A stretch of 64,000 bases of DNA from Thiomicrorhabdus sediminis. Lineage in GTDB: Bacteria; Pseudomonadota; Gammaproteobacteria; Thiomicrospirales; Thiomicrospiraceae. The translations under genes and the position numbers were made by a program. Below the pieces are notes generated by a model. It saw nothing but the letters and a program-made list of their open reading frames with translations. It did not search any database and was not told where the DNA came from. The stretch lies in contig NZ_CP040602.1 of assembly GCF_005885815.1 (NCBI RefSeq), forward strand, positions 1,689,630 through 1,753,629, read 5' to 3'. Shown piece by piece: positions 20,482 to 28,074 of this stretch (the stretch's first letter is position 1; every line of letters starts with the position of its first letter).

Positions 20482-20510
20482 CTGAAAGCCTTTAATTTAA
20501 AGGCTTTCAG
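20482..20510 (+). terminator. 13-bp perfect hairpin after the permease gene
   Basis: CTGAAAGCCTTTA and its exact reverse complement flank a three-base ATT loop, 64 bases past the permease stop codon. The T tract is absent. A Rho-independent terminator is possible but a stabilising 3' hairpin is equally likely. Confidence 0.5.
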
Positions 20511-20596
20511 AGACTAATCCCTGTTCATTTTCATGAGGGTTCTACCATAAAATAATTTAATAGGGATAGTAAGTGATTGTTTTTTCAGAAATAAAT

Positions 20597-20625
20597 TTGA
20601 CAACACGAGCATTTAGTAATATATT
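20597..20625 (+). promoter_or_regulatory. sigma-70 promoter of the 48-residue gene
   Basis: A perfect -35 TTGACA (20597-20602), a 17-base spacer, and a -10 TATATT (20620-20625) lie 34 bases before the start codon of the small gene at 20659. This is the best textbook promoter I found in the window. Confidence 0.75.
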
Positions 20626-20658
20626 ATTACTGAAAATAACAAAAAGAGGGCTTTAGTT

Positions 20659-20805
20659 ATGAAAAATTCTAAACTAGATAAGAAGATTAGCAAGACTTGG
20701 AAAAAGCTCTTAAAAGCGAACGTACACCACGATGAAAGCCAAGCCAACTCTCTTATGAAAGAGATGATTATGCTGGAAATCGAACAAAAAAGACGTCGCC
20801 ACTAA
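20659..20805 (+). CDS. small basic protein, 48 residues, unknown
   Basis: ATG preceded by AGAGGG at a good distance, its own consensus promoter (20597-20625) and a hairpin after the stop. The product is basic and probably alpha-helical: KNSKLDKKISKTWKKLLKA, then NVHHDESQ, ending EQKRRRH. No signal peptide or membrane segment. I do not recognise a family. Its tight transcription unit argues that it is a real gene and not chance. Possible roles such as a nucleic-acid binder are only suggested by charge. Confidence 0.65.
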   Translation: MKNSKLDKKISKTWKKLLKANVHHDESQANSLMKEMIMLEIEQKRRRH

Positions 20806-20821
20806 TCTTATGATCATTTAA

Positions 20822-20847
20822 CTAGCCACTTTGGTGGCTAGGCTATT
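20822..20847 (+). terminator. terminator of the 48-residue gene
   Basis: CTAGCCAC / GTGGCTAG, a perfect 8-bp stem with a TTTG loop, 16 bases after the stop codon, followed by GCTATTT, a weak T-rich tail. Confidence 0.6.
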
Positions 20848-20959
20848 TACCCCCTTTCCTCCCAAGCCAAGCAATCCAAAAACTCTTTGACAGTTAATCT
20901 TTCACAGATTATTTCAGCATAGTAAAATAGCCCCGAAAGCGTCTTATGGAGACTTCAGC

Positions 20960-21406
20960 TTGTCAGGCACTCAATACCACACCGATCGCTCCCTTATCAA
21001 CGAGCTCAATTTGAACAGTAGAGATATTGCTCTGCATATGGCTTTGCATGTGCCTTTAAAGCAATTGTTTGAATTCAAATATCGCCAGCAAGACAATTTT
21101 AATGATGAAGACTTCAGCGCATTAAAGCCGATTGAAAAGGCTCTTATCGTCAATGCCTTGATCAGTTATCGCCTAAGCTGTATCGATCATCTACATTTTT
21201 TTGATGACCATAAGATCGATTTTATGCTCAATGAATTCATTCGTGCCTATGAAGACTTCCTTAAACTCAAGCACTTAGCCGTCGTCAATTATGTCGAAGA
21301 GATAAAAAGCCACTTTCCAAAAGCGGTTGAATGGATACAATTTATCGAACAGCAAGCGCGCGTCAACAAACACCTGTATACAACTCATAGCGGCTTATTT
21401 GGATGA
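20960..21406 (+). CDS. unknown protein coupled to the PilZ gene
   Basis: 148 residues, starting at TTG with GGAG eight bases before it. Predicted soluble, alpha-helical and acidic, without recognised motifs. Its stop codon overlaps the ATG of the PilZ gene (ATGA at 21403-21406), which implies translational coupling and a shared job, perhaps as a partner of the c-di-GMP receptor. The family is not recognised. Confidence 0.65.
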   Translation: MSGTQYHTDRSLINELNLNSRDIALHMALHVPLKQLFEFKYRQQDNFNDEDFSALKPIEKALIVNALISYRLSCIDHLHFFDDHKIDFMLNEFIRAYEDFLKLKHLAVVNYVEEIKSHFPKAVEWIQFIEQQARVNKHLYTTHSGLFG

Positions 21407-22397
21407 AACAGATCAAGGAACGTCGTCGCTATTTCCGCGTTGCAGGCAAAATGCATCTGCACTTTATGCAGAGCTATGAGAACATCAACCCGAATAAAAG
21501 TTCCTTTATCGACTTTTTCAGTGATGATATCGAATACACCGCTTTCTGTTTTGAGGAGTTCGTCAAAAACGTCAGGATACCTTTAATGATGATATTCAAA
21601 CCGTATTGACCGACAGAGAAGAACACCGCCAAATTGATCAGGCATTGCGCTGCCTGAACCAGAAAATCAAGCTGCTCGAAACGGCAATGACACAAGTCTC
21701 CAAAGGGCTGTCGCCTTACAATGATGATGAGTTTTTGGTGCTCTATGATGAACTGATTCAACCGATTCGCCTTGCGGTGATTGCCGGTAACGAGAGAACC
21801 AGTAGCATTATTCGTAATTTCGATGAAAAGGTTCTGCACTTTTTTGCCGTGGTCGACCGTGTGGTACAAAATTCCGGTTATGATGAAATCTACTCGGAAG
21901 AGTTTGTCCGTGATTTTGATATTGATGACGATATGATTTCATTGCGCCGCATTTACGGTTCAAACCATTCAAAGCTGGCTCGCCTGTTCATTTCACTCTA
22001 TGAATATCTGGATGAGATTATTCGCGTCTTCAACGATGTGATCAACGGACGAACCATTATCGAACAACCCGATGTCTGGGCGATGCGTGATGTCAACATC
22101 TCCGCTGGCGGTATCGGTTTCACCACGCCCTATAAACTCCATGAAGGCATGATTCTGGATCTGTTCTTTAAGCTCGACAATGCGCTTGATTACAAAAACC
22201 AAGTCAAACAAATGCATATCAAAGCCAAGGTCATGCGTATGCAAGCCACTCCGAAACACTTCTATGTTGGCACCATGTTTTTAGGGGTAAAATCCAAAGA
22301 GATCGATTTACTCAATGCCTACGTATTCCATCAAGAAGTAAGCCAAGCGCAAGATTTCATTCAAAACCTATCTTCGCCAACACCGTCCAAAAAATAA
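21403..22397 (+). pseudogene. PilZ-domain protein, interrupted by a -1 frameshift
   Basis: The frame beginning MKQIKERRRYFRVAGKM ends at 21609, but the next frame picks up seamlessly with QDTFNDDIQTVLTDREEH and runs to 22397. Loss of one base near 21571-21573 accounts for this. The restored protein is about 331 residues. RRRYFR gives the RxxxR half and DVNISAGGIGF the N-x-S-x-G-G half of a c-di-GMP-binding PilZ motif, but some 200 residues, mostly helical, separate them; they are usually 20-30 apart. Ends FYVGTMFLGVKSKEIDLLNAYVF, a typical PilZ C-terminal strand. Confidence 0.75.
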
Positions 22398-22480
22398 CGC
22401 TGGCGACGAAGACAATACATATCCACGACTCGAAATCCAAACAAAAAAAGCCAACTTACGCAATTGACTTAAAAAGAAAC

Positions 22481-22513
22481 TGGTCGGAGTGACAGGATTT
22501 GAATCTGCGACCA
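22481..22513. repeat. attachment site copy, left end (3' fragment of tRNA-Pro)
   Basis: Begins TGGTCGGAGTGACAGGATTT and continues with GAATCTGCGACCA. It equals the last 33 bases of the tRNA-Pro gene at 30698-30730 except for T in place of C at one position. Beyond it there is no anticodon arm, so it is not a second tRNA gene. It marks the left junction of the element. Confidence 0.9.
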
Positions 22514-22566
22514 AACTCACTACCCGCCTAGACTATCCCACATTATAAGGATTAACGACGTATAAT

Positions 22567-22588
22567 ACCTAGTTACAACCTAGTTACA
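22567..22588. repeat. left arm repeat (tandem ACCTAGTTACA)
   Basis: Two adjacent copies of the 11-mer ACCTAGTTACA, 53 bases inside the left attachment copy and just before the integrase start. The same 22 bases recur in the same orientation at 30620-30641, 56 bases inside the right attachment copy. The placement fits arm-type binding sites for the integrase; it also overlaps the integrase promoter zone (TATAAT at 22561-22566), which would let integrase repress itself. Confidence 0.7.
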
Positions 22589-22600
22589 TAGAGCGTCTAA

Positions 22601-23880
22601 ATGCCTAAACACCTCACCAAACAGTTCAACACATGGACATACAACCGCAGAGTTCCCAAAGAACTAAAAGACCACCCCCTATTTGAGGGCAAAGCGGTCA
22701 TTCGCAAGTCTTTAAAAACGGACTCTCTTACTATAGCCCTGACTCTTAGAGACCAAGAAGATGCAAACTTGAGGCATTAATTTCGGGAGGCTTCATAGCC
22801 GAACATGATGCCGCCTTCAAGAGTTTAATCGAGAACGAAGGCCAACCTATTACTATCACAGATGAAAGACTCAGTGAGCTTGAAGCTGCCTTTAGGCAAA
22901 TGGCTGAGAAGTATGAGATAGGCTATCACCACGATCCAGCGTACAAGCAAGACCCTGAATTAATGGCAATGCTCGACTTCATCAACAAGGCTAAGGGGAA
23001 GACACACACGATCTCTGTGACACTCACACAAGCAAAGCAACTAGCCAAAGAGAAGGCTTTAAAAGACGGTAAAGCCCAGCGTTACATCCAAAGCTTCGAT
23101 AATGTTGTCTCAAAGTTCTTAGGCTTTCTTAACGCTCAGGACATCGAGTTAAAACGCGTAGACACCCTTACTGTTGATAACTACGTGGACTACAGAATTG
23201 ATCAAGGAGTCACACCTAAGACGGCTAAAAACGACGTTACAACGCTATCGACCATCTTCAAGACAGCCCATAGAAAACAGTTAGTCAAAGGTAACAATCC
23301 ATTCAGAGAGCCAAACTTAACCGCCAAGCCTACGAAACGAAGAAGCGCCTATGACGTAAGTGAAGTCAAACAGGTACTAAACGCTCTACCTGAGCGATTC
23401 AGGCTTTTCTGGAAGGTTGGCTACTATGCGGGAATGAGACGAAGTGAGTTGATTAGTCTTAACTCAGGAAGCATCGTTGAGCTTGAGTCTAAACACGGAA
23501 CAGTAAAGTGCTTCTCAATAGCTCCTGACGGAGACGGTAAGACCGAAAACGCTACTCGATACATTCCCATTCATCCAGACTTAGAGGCAGACTTAGCAGG
23601 GTTCGAGGGCTTTGACTTTGCGGCTAATACCTTTGGCAATCACCGTCTGAAAGTAACGAGAGAACTATTCGGCGATGAATATGCTAAGACCCATGATCTA
23701 CACAGTCTTAGACATACGTTCTCAACGACTCTGCACAACCACCTAACCGAACAGCCTAACATGGTCGATTGGCTCACAGGTCACTCTCGTACGAATTACT
23801 CAGAGAGCTATCGCACGTACTTCCATGGGTATGGTCTGGATAAGCTCTATGAAGCCGTTAAGGCCATCCCAAAGCTCTAA
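22601..23880 (+). pseudogene. tyrosine integrase of the element, interrupted by a -1 frameshift
   Basis: The ATG at 22601 opens MPKHLTKQFNTWTYNRRVP and runs to a stop soon after RDQEDANL. The next frame continues with EALISGGFIAEHDAAFKSLIEN, which restores a normal integrase N-terminus; loss of one base at 22766-22770 explains the break. The remaining 370 residues have a SAM-like core-binding domain and a catalytic domain with Arg in AGMRRSEL, HSLRHTF, the GHS His box, and Tyr in the C-terminal YFHGY region. If the break is real the element cannot mobilise itself; if it is a sequencing error the enzyme is intact (about 426 residues). Confidence 0.85.
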
Positions 23881-23884
23881 AAGA

Positions 23885-24727
23885 CTAAACTGATTCTGCA
23901 TATTTATAATCAAACAAATAAAACGCGCTAACGTTATTCATTCTCTTAAGCACAAAACTTGTTCTTTTAACAGGGGGATTCTTGTGAAAGATCACGGAAT
24001 AAGTAGCTAATATCTTGAGCGTATTGACACTGAGCTGAGCTGTTAAGACTTTCCTTAGTAAAGAACCATCGTTAGGCAGCTCTACAGTATGATCTTCTAC
24101 AAAATCGACCAACGTACTTAACAAGGAAAAATATGCCCCCAACTCTTCTACAAAGTTTTCTTTCAAATACTTCTTAAACGCTATAACCAGATTATGCTTA
24201 GCTTCATCTTCCAGTAATTCAAAAGCGGCAAAATAATCAATACTATAGCTCTTCGTTGGAAGACGAATATCTGGGGATAATTCTGCAAATAGTAACTCCT
24301 GATATTTTTTTTCTATTTGGGAATAGATGATTGTTAAAGCTGTTTCACCACCAACATTTTCATCTCTACTATTGCTCCATATCGTCACGCCGTCCTTTCT
24401 TTCGTTTAAAAGGTCTACCATGTGATAAAAAGAAGATTCTAAAGCAATCACTCTTTGTTGGCGCTGACTAGCAACTAATTCATTTCGATTTAACTCAAGA
24501 TCTTCTCTTGTCTCTTTAAGAATTTTATCTTGAATAATTAAGGTCTGTCTGACTTGGAAAGCTGCATAACCAGCAAACAATGCGGTTAGCATTCCAAAGC
24601 TATCGCCAAATGCCCCTGTAATAGCAACTGAATGCGCAAAATCTTCGCCTCTTCCAACCACTAATTGAAAATAGAGGATGACGAACACAAATAGAAAGGG
24701 AATTAATAAAACCCACAAATATCTCAT
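23885..24727 (-). CDS. AbiC-like membrane protein (putative phage abortive infection, putAbiC)
   Basis: 280 residues. An N-terminal helix (LWVLLIPFLFVFVILYFQLVV) and a second near 38-58 precede a long coiled coil (QDKILKETREDLELNRNELVASQRQQ) and the motif FYHMVDLLNE. The block GAFGDSFGMLTALFAGYAAF and the later YFSLLSTLVDFVE / LRKVLTAQLSVNTLKILATY blocks match my recollection of the putative AbiC family (PF16872). Family members are abortive-infection proteins, mechanism unknown. Last gene of a leftward three-gene operon; 19 bases after the NERD gene. Convergent with the integrase, stop codons only a few bases apart. Confidence 0.75.
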   Translation of the reverse strand: MRYLWVLLIPFLFVFVILYFQLVVGRGEDFAHSVAITGAFGDSFGMLTALFAGYAAFQVRQTLIIQDKILKETREDLELNRNELVASQRQQRVIALESSFYHMVDLLNERKDGVTIWSNSRDENVGGETALTIIYSQIEKKYQELLFAELSPDIRLPTKSYSIDYFAAFELLEDEAKHNLVIAFKKYLKENFVEELGAYFSLLSTLVDFVEDHTVELPNDGSLLRKVLTAQLSVNTLKILATYSVIFHKNPPVKRTSFVLKRMNNVSAFYLFDYKYAESV

Positions 24728-24746
24728 ACAAACTTCCCAACAATAA

Positions 24747-25517
24747 CTACTTTGAAACTATTCCTCGACATGCAGGATAACGCGAACACCCCCAAAATTC
24801 ATTACCTGCGTTTTGCCCTCTCTTGGCTGTACGTAATGCCATAGCACTGCCACATTTAGGACAACTAGGCGTATCACTCATAGATTTACTCTTAAGACTC
24901 TTTACGTGCTCTCTAGTGGTCTGTAAAGAGCGTTCTAGGCGACCTGATTCAATTGCACCTATTAGTCGTTTTATTTCCCACTCTGAAAGTACGGGAACAT
25001 TCTTAGACTTGATGAACCTAATGTATCCAAAACCGTACGTCACGTTTTCGGGCATGTCAGTCTTAAAGTCACTATCACCGATAAAAACGACAACGGAGTG
25101 AATCTCACTGTCATCCAGCTCAAGAAGCGATTGTAGAGTTTTTACGTGCTTGTAATTCTGATGCAGAGGGTTTTGGAACTTACTGGTATGTCTGTAGATT
25201 TTCTGAGTCCACAACTTCTGATGCTGACCACCGAATATCCAGCCTTTCATGTTTTTGGTTTCGACGACAAAGACACCATACGGGGAGACGATGATATGAT
25301 CTATTTGGGTCGTTCCACCGTTCTCAGTGGGTAGTGTCACGTCTTTAATGAGGTGATAGGTGCGTTGATCAAGCCATAGCTTAGCTAAGGCATTAACTAA
25401 AAACTCTCCCAGATGCCCTTTAAACCATGAGCTTTTGAATAGCCCAACAAGTAAAACAGCTACAAAAAAGTAGGCAAAAGGGACTAATAAAGGACTTAGA
25501 TCAACATTGCTAAGCAT
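24747..25517 (-). CDS. membrane-anchored NERD nuclease-like protein with a C4 zinc finger
   Basis: About 256 residues: an N-terminal membrane segment (LLVPFAYFFVAVLLVGLF), a NERD domain (KGHLGEFLVNALAKL, then IDHIIVSPYGVFVVETKNMKGWIFG, with the Asp/Glu-X-Lys nuclease core VETK), and a topoisomerase-type zinc finger (CPKCGSAMALRTAKRGQNAG, CSRYPAC). NERD belongs to the restriction-endonuclease-like fold. The ATG at 25517 shares its A with the stop of the upstream gene (TGATG); a GTG at 25520 is also possible. Middle gene of the operon. Confidence 0.85.
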   Translation of the reverse strand: MLSNVDLSPLLVPFAYFFVAVLLVGLFKSSWFKGHLGEFLVNALAKLWLDQRTYHLIKDVTLPTENGGTTQIDHIIVSPYGVFVVETKNMKGWIFGGQHQKLWTQKIYRHTSKFQNPLHQNYKHVKTLQSLLELDDSEIHSVVVFIGDSDFKTDMPENVTYGFGYIRFIKSKNVPVLSEWEIKRLIGAIESGRLERSLQTTREHVKSLKSKSMSDTPSCPKCGSAMALRTAKRGQNAGNEFWGCSRYPACRGIVSK

Positions 25518-25933
25518 CACATAACTGGCTCTATGTCACCGAATAGCTGATAAACAGGCTTTGAGTAAATCGAGTTACTTCTTGCTCCTACAATGGAAAC
25601 TTTCTTGTTTACCAAGTCTAAAGTAATCAACTCCATAACCGCCCACCCTTTATCAGAATTTGACTCTACTGCTGCAAACGATGCCGAGCCTTCAGCTGGA
25701 GAAGGGAAAGCCTCGTACTCCATACTTTGATATAGCAACTTTTCATTTCCTTTTGCATCTCTGAAATATGTAGCTTTAGTATCAGCTACTTTGTCTGAAT
25801 TGCACCCGACTGGAGCCGTCGAGTAACATGACATTCCCTTTAGATTTGTAAACTTAAGAGACACCTCTTTCGCGCTTATGGCTTGACTAAAGATCATAGG
25901 TAACACAGCAAGAGAAAGTAGTAGCTTTTTCAT
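25517..25933 (-). CDS. small secreted protein, first gene of the NERD/AbiC-like operon
   Basis: 138 residues with a signal peptide (KKLLLSLAVLPMIFSQAISA) and a mature part of about 118 residues with two Cys (MSCYSTAPVGC) that could form a disulfide. ATG at 25933 has AAAGGA six bases upstream. The stop overlaps the NERD start, so expression is coupled. I do not recognise a family. A periplasmic partner next to two membrane-tethered proteins is notable. Confidence 0.75.
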   Translation of the reverse strand: MKKLLLSLAVLPMIFSQAISAKEVSLKFTNLKGMSCYSTAPVGCNSDKVADTKATYFRDAKGNEKLLYQSMEYEAFPSPAEGSASFAAVESNSDKGWAVMELITLDLVNKKVSIVGARSNSIYSKPVYQLFGDIEPVM

Positions 25934-26141
25934 CAAACATCCTTTGTTATCAATTAAGCATAAATACTACCACGACCACCGCCAACACGACACACCCTTT
26001 AACCCACTTTTTTGAATCGCCTTTAGATTTACCCCATGGGGGTTCTATTTTGGCCTAGGAGTCCCTAAGTTAATCGCTACATAACATACACAACGAACGT
26101 AGTTATTTGTTACACTTAGCGCACAACGAAGAGGAAGCCCC

Positions 26142-26816
26142 ATGACAGACCCAATCAAGTACGTTACTTACTACCGTGTATCAACCAAGAAGCAAGGTGA
26201 CTCAGGGCTTGGTCTTGATGCCCAGAGGCGAGACATTCAGCTGTTCTTGGACAACTACTCAGGCGTTCCTTATGAGGTCTTAGCGGAGTTCGTAGAGGTT
26301 GAGTCGGGAGCGAACGCTGAGCGCAAGGAACTGAGCGAGGCTATCGCACTAGCGAAGAAGGAAGCTGCTATTCTGCTTGTCGCTAAGTTAGACCGCCTGA
26401 GCCGTAAGGTCTCCTTCGTCTCTTCCCTAATGGATGACAAAGGGCTGAATCTCAAGGTTGCCCAGATGCCCAATGCCGATAAGTTCCAGTTGCATATCTA
26501 TGCGGCTTTAGCTGAACAAGAGAGAGACTTCATATCGAAGAGAACCAAGGCCGCACTCGCTGAGGCCAAGGCTAGAGGTCAGAAGCTAGGTGGATTACGT
26601 GACAAGACCAACGAACGAAACAAGGCCAAGCGTAAGGTAGCGGATGACTTTGCGGCTAAATTCAGAGGCATCCTTAGCCCTATGGTCTCTGCTCAAATGA
26701 GCCTTGAGGCTATCGCTACGGCTCTCAATGAGGCTGGGCATAAGACGGCTCAAGGGAAGACCTTTAAGGCCATGACGGTTAAACGATTGCTCGATAGACT
26801 GAACCTCAAGGAATAA
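26142..26816 (+). CDS. serine recombinase (resolvase/invertase family)
   Basis: 224 residues. N-terminal catalytic domain: YYRVSTKKQGDSGLGLDAQ with the nucleophilic Ser of YRVS, then LLVAKLDRLSR, and the long helix segment LAEQERDFISKRTKAALAEAKARG. The C-terminus is a short DNA-binding region (AIATALNEAGHKTAQGKTFKAMTVKRLL). This is the small resolvase type, not the large serine integrase type. It could resolve dimers or invert DNA in the element. GAGGAAG provides the ribosome site. Divergent from the NERD operon. Confidence 0.9.
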   Translation: MTDPIKYVTYYRVSTKKQGDSGLGLDAQRRDIQLFLDNYSGVPYEVLAEFVEVESGANAERKELSEAIALAKKEAAILLVAKLDRLSRKVSFVSSLMDDKGLNLKVAQMPNADKFQLHIYAALAEQERDFISKRTKAALAEAKARGQKLGGLRDKTNERNKAKRKVADDFAAKFRGILSPMVSAQMSLEAIATALNEAGHKTAQGKTFKAMTVKRLLDRLNLKE

Positions 26817-27023
26817 GGTTGGGGCTTGCTCAACGAAAGCCTTTTGAAGACCTTTGACTTTACACGGAAATCTAACCTTAGCTGCCCAAAGGAGACCATA
26901 ACAACCATCCCCAAAGGGTCAACCATGTACAACTATCCTATTGATAATTAAGACTTTACTCAGCGCAAACCATGTGTATCATATCGCCTCCAATAAGCAT
27001 AACTAAGCATCCATGGAGGATAC

Positions 27024-27221
27024 ATGACCGAGCATTTCTACTGCTTCGATACCCACAGCATTAAACAAGACCTACTAACTTCCGACTTCCTCAGTGATCT
27101 AGGAGCTATAATGCTCACCCCCATAGGCAAGCCCAATGCAGAGACCCTAGAGGCTATGGCCTATCAAGACAGAACAGCGGTTGAGCTTGGAAGTCTATTC
27201 TTTGAGCTTGGCAACGCATAG
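27024..27221 (+). CDS. small hypothetical protein, 65 residues
   Basis: ATG with GGAGGA seven bases upstream. Sequence MTEHFYCFDTHSIKQDLLT and an acidic C-terminal part rich in Glu and Leu; no membrane helix or motif seen. It lies 40 bases upstream of the HNH/AP2-like gene on the same strand and could be the first gene of that operon. Function unknown. Confidence 0.55.
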   Translation: MTEHFYCFDTHSIKQDLLTSDFLSDLGAIMLTPIGKPNAETLEAMAYQDRTAVELGSLFFELGNA

Positions 27222-27261
27222 CAATGGCAGACATGAACAAAAATAATAAGGAGAGTGTCGA

Positions 27262-28074
27262 ATGACTCAAGACACCACAAAGATTGACACCAAGGACATT
27301 GTTGCAGGCTTTAGGTTTGTAACTATTGAGGGTTGTGTGGCAGAGGTATTATCCGTTAGAAACTCCCGTGAAGTGGAAATACTGTTTATCAACACAGGCA
27401 ATACAAAGGTTGTCGCAAAAGACCTTATTCAGAGACAAAGCATAAAGAACCCGATGCACCCTTCTATGTGTGGAGTTGGTTATTTAGGCATTGGCGAATA
27501 CTCGACTAAAGGAAATAAGGCCGCTTATGACAAATGGCGCACAATGCTCAAACGTTGCTACGGTAACAGTGCTAAAGAGGCCTATAAGAATGTAACCGTG
27601 CGCGTTGAGTGGCATAACTTTCAGAATTTCGCCCATTGGTTTTATGAAGACAGTAACCACCAAGACGGATGGGAAATCGACAAGGATATTCTCGGCGATG
27701 GCTCTATGGAGTATGCGCCTGATAACTGCCTGTTTATTCCTAAAGACGCAAACACAGCCTATCAAAACGGAATAGATAGCATAGAGCTGCCCCCTAGTGA
27801 AATCAGCAAGAAAGACCCTGAACTTGCTAAAGCTATCATCGCGAGAAAGCAGCTAGGAGAACTTCCAATAGATGAAGCCTTGAGACTCAAGAAATTCATC
27901 AAGCTTAGAGCCACGCGCTACCTGTTAATTGAGCTTGAAGCAGACCACCCTCTAATCCTAAAGGCTATCGCTAAACTTGATGAAAAGGAGTTAGAGGTCA
28001 ACCCAGAGGTTGTCCGAGTCTTCACTAACTCTGATGGAGAGACCTTCGTTAAACCGACAGGCCACAATGTCTAA
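27262..28074 (+). CDS. phage-type HNH/AP2-like protein
   Basis: 270 residues. AAGGAGAG ribosome site. The central block CGVGYLGIGEYSTKGN, YDKWRTMLKRCYGNSAKE, VRVEWHNFQNFAHWFYED and WEIDKDILGDGSMEYAPDNCLFIP is the pattern of phage proteins of the HNH/AP2 homing-endonuclease-like type. The C-terminal part (about 190-270) is charged and helical. The nuclease site cannot be certified from sequence alone. Coupled to the ParB-like gene by an 8-base overlap. Confidence 0.7.
   Translation: MTQDTTKIDTKDIVAGFRFVTIEGCVAEVLSVRNSREVEILFINTGNTKVVAKDLIQRQSIKNPMHPSMCGVGYLGIGEYSTKGNKAAYDKWRTMLKRCYGNSAKEAYKNVTVRVEWHNFQNFAHWFYEDSNHQDGWEIDKDILGDGSMEYAPDNCLFIPKDANTAYQNGIDSIELPPSEISKKDPELAKAIIARKQLGELPIDEALRLKKFIKLRATRYLLIELEADHPLILKAIAKLDEKELEVNPEVVRVFTNSDGETFVKPTGHNV

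Noticed and set aside
22441..22600. Possible second tRNA gene at the left end of the island
   Set aside because: Only the last 33 bases of tRNA-Pro are present, with no anticodon stem or acceptor 5' half, so it is an attachment-site copy.
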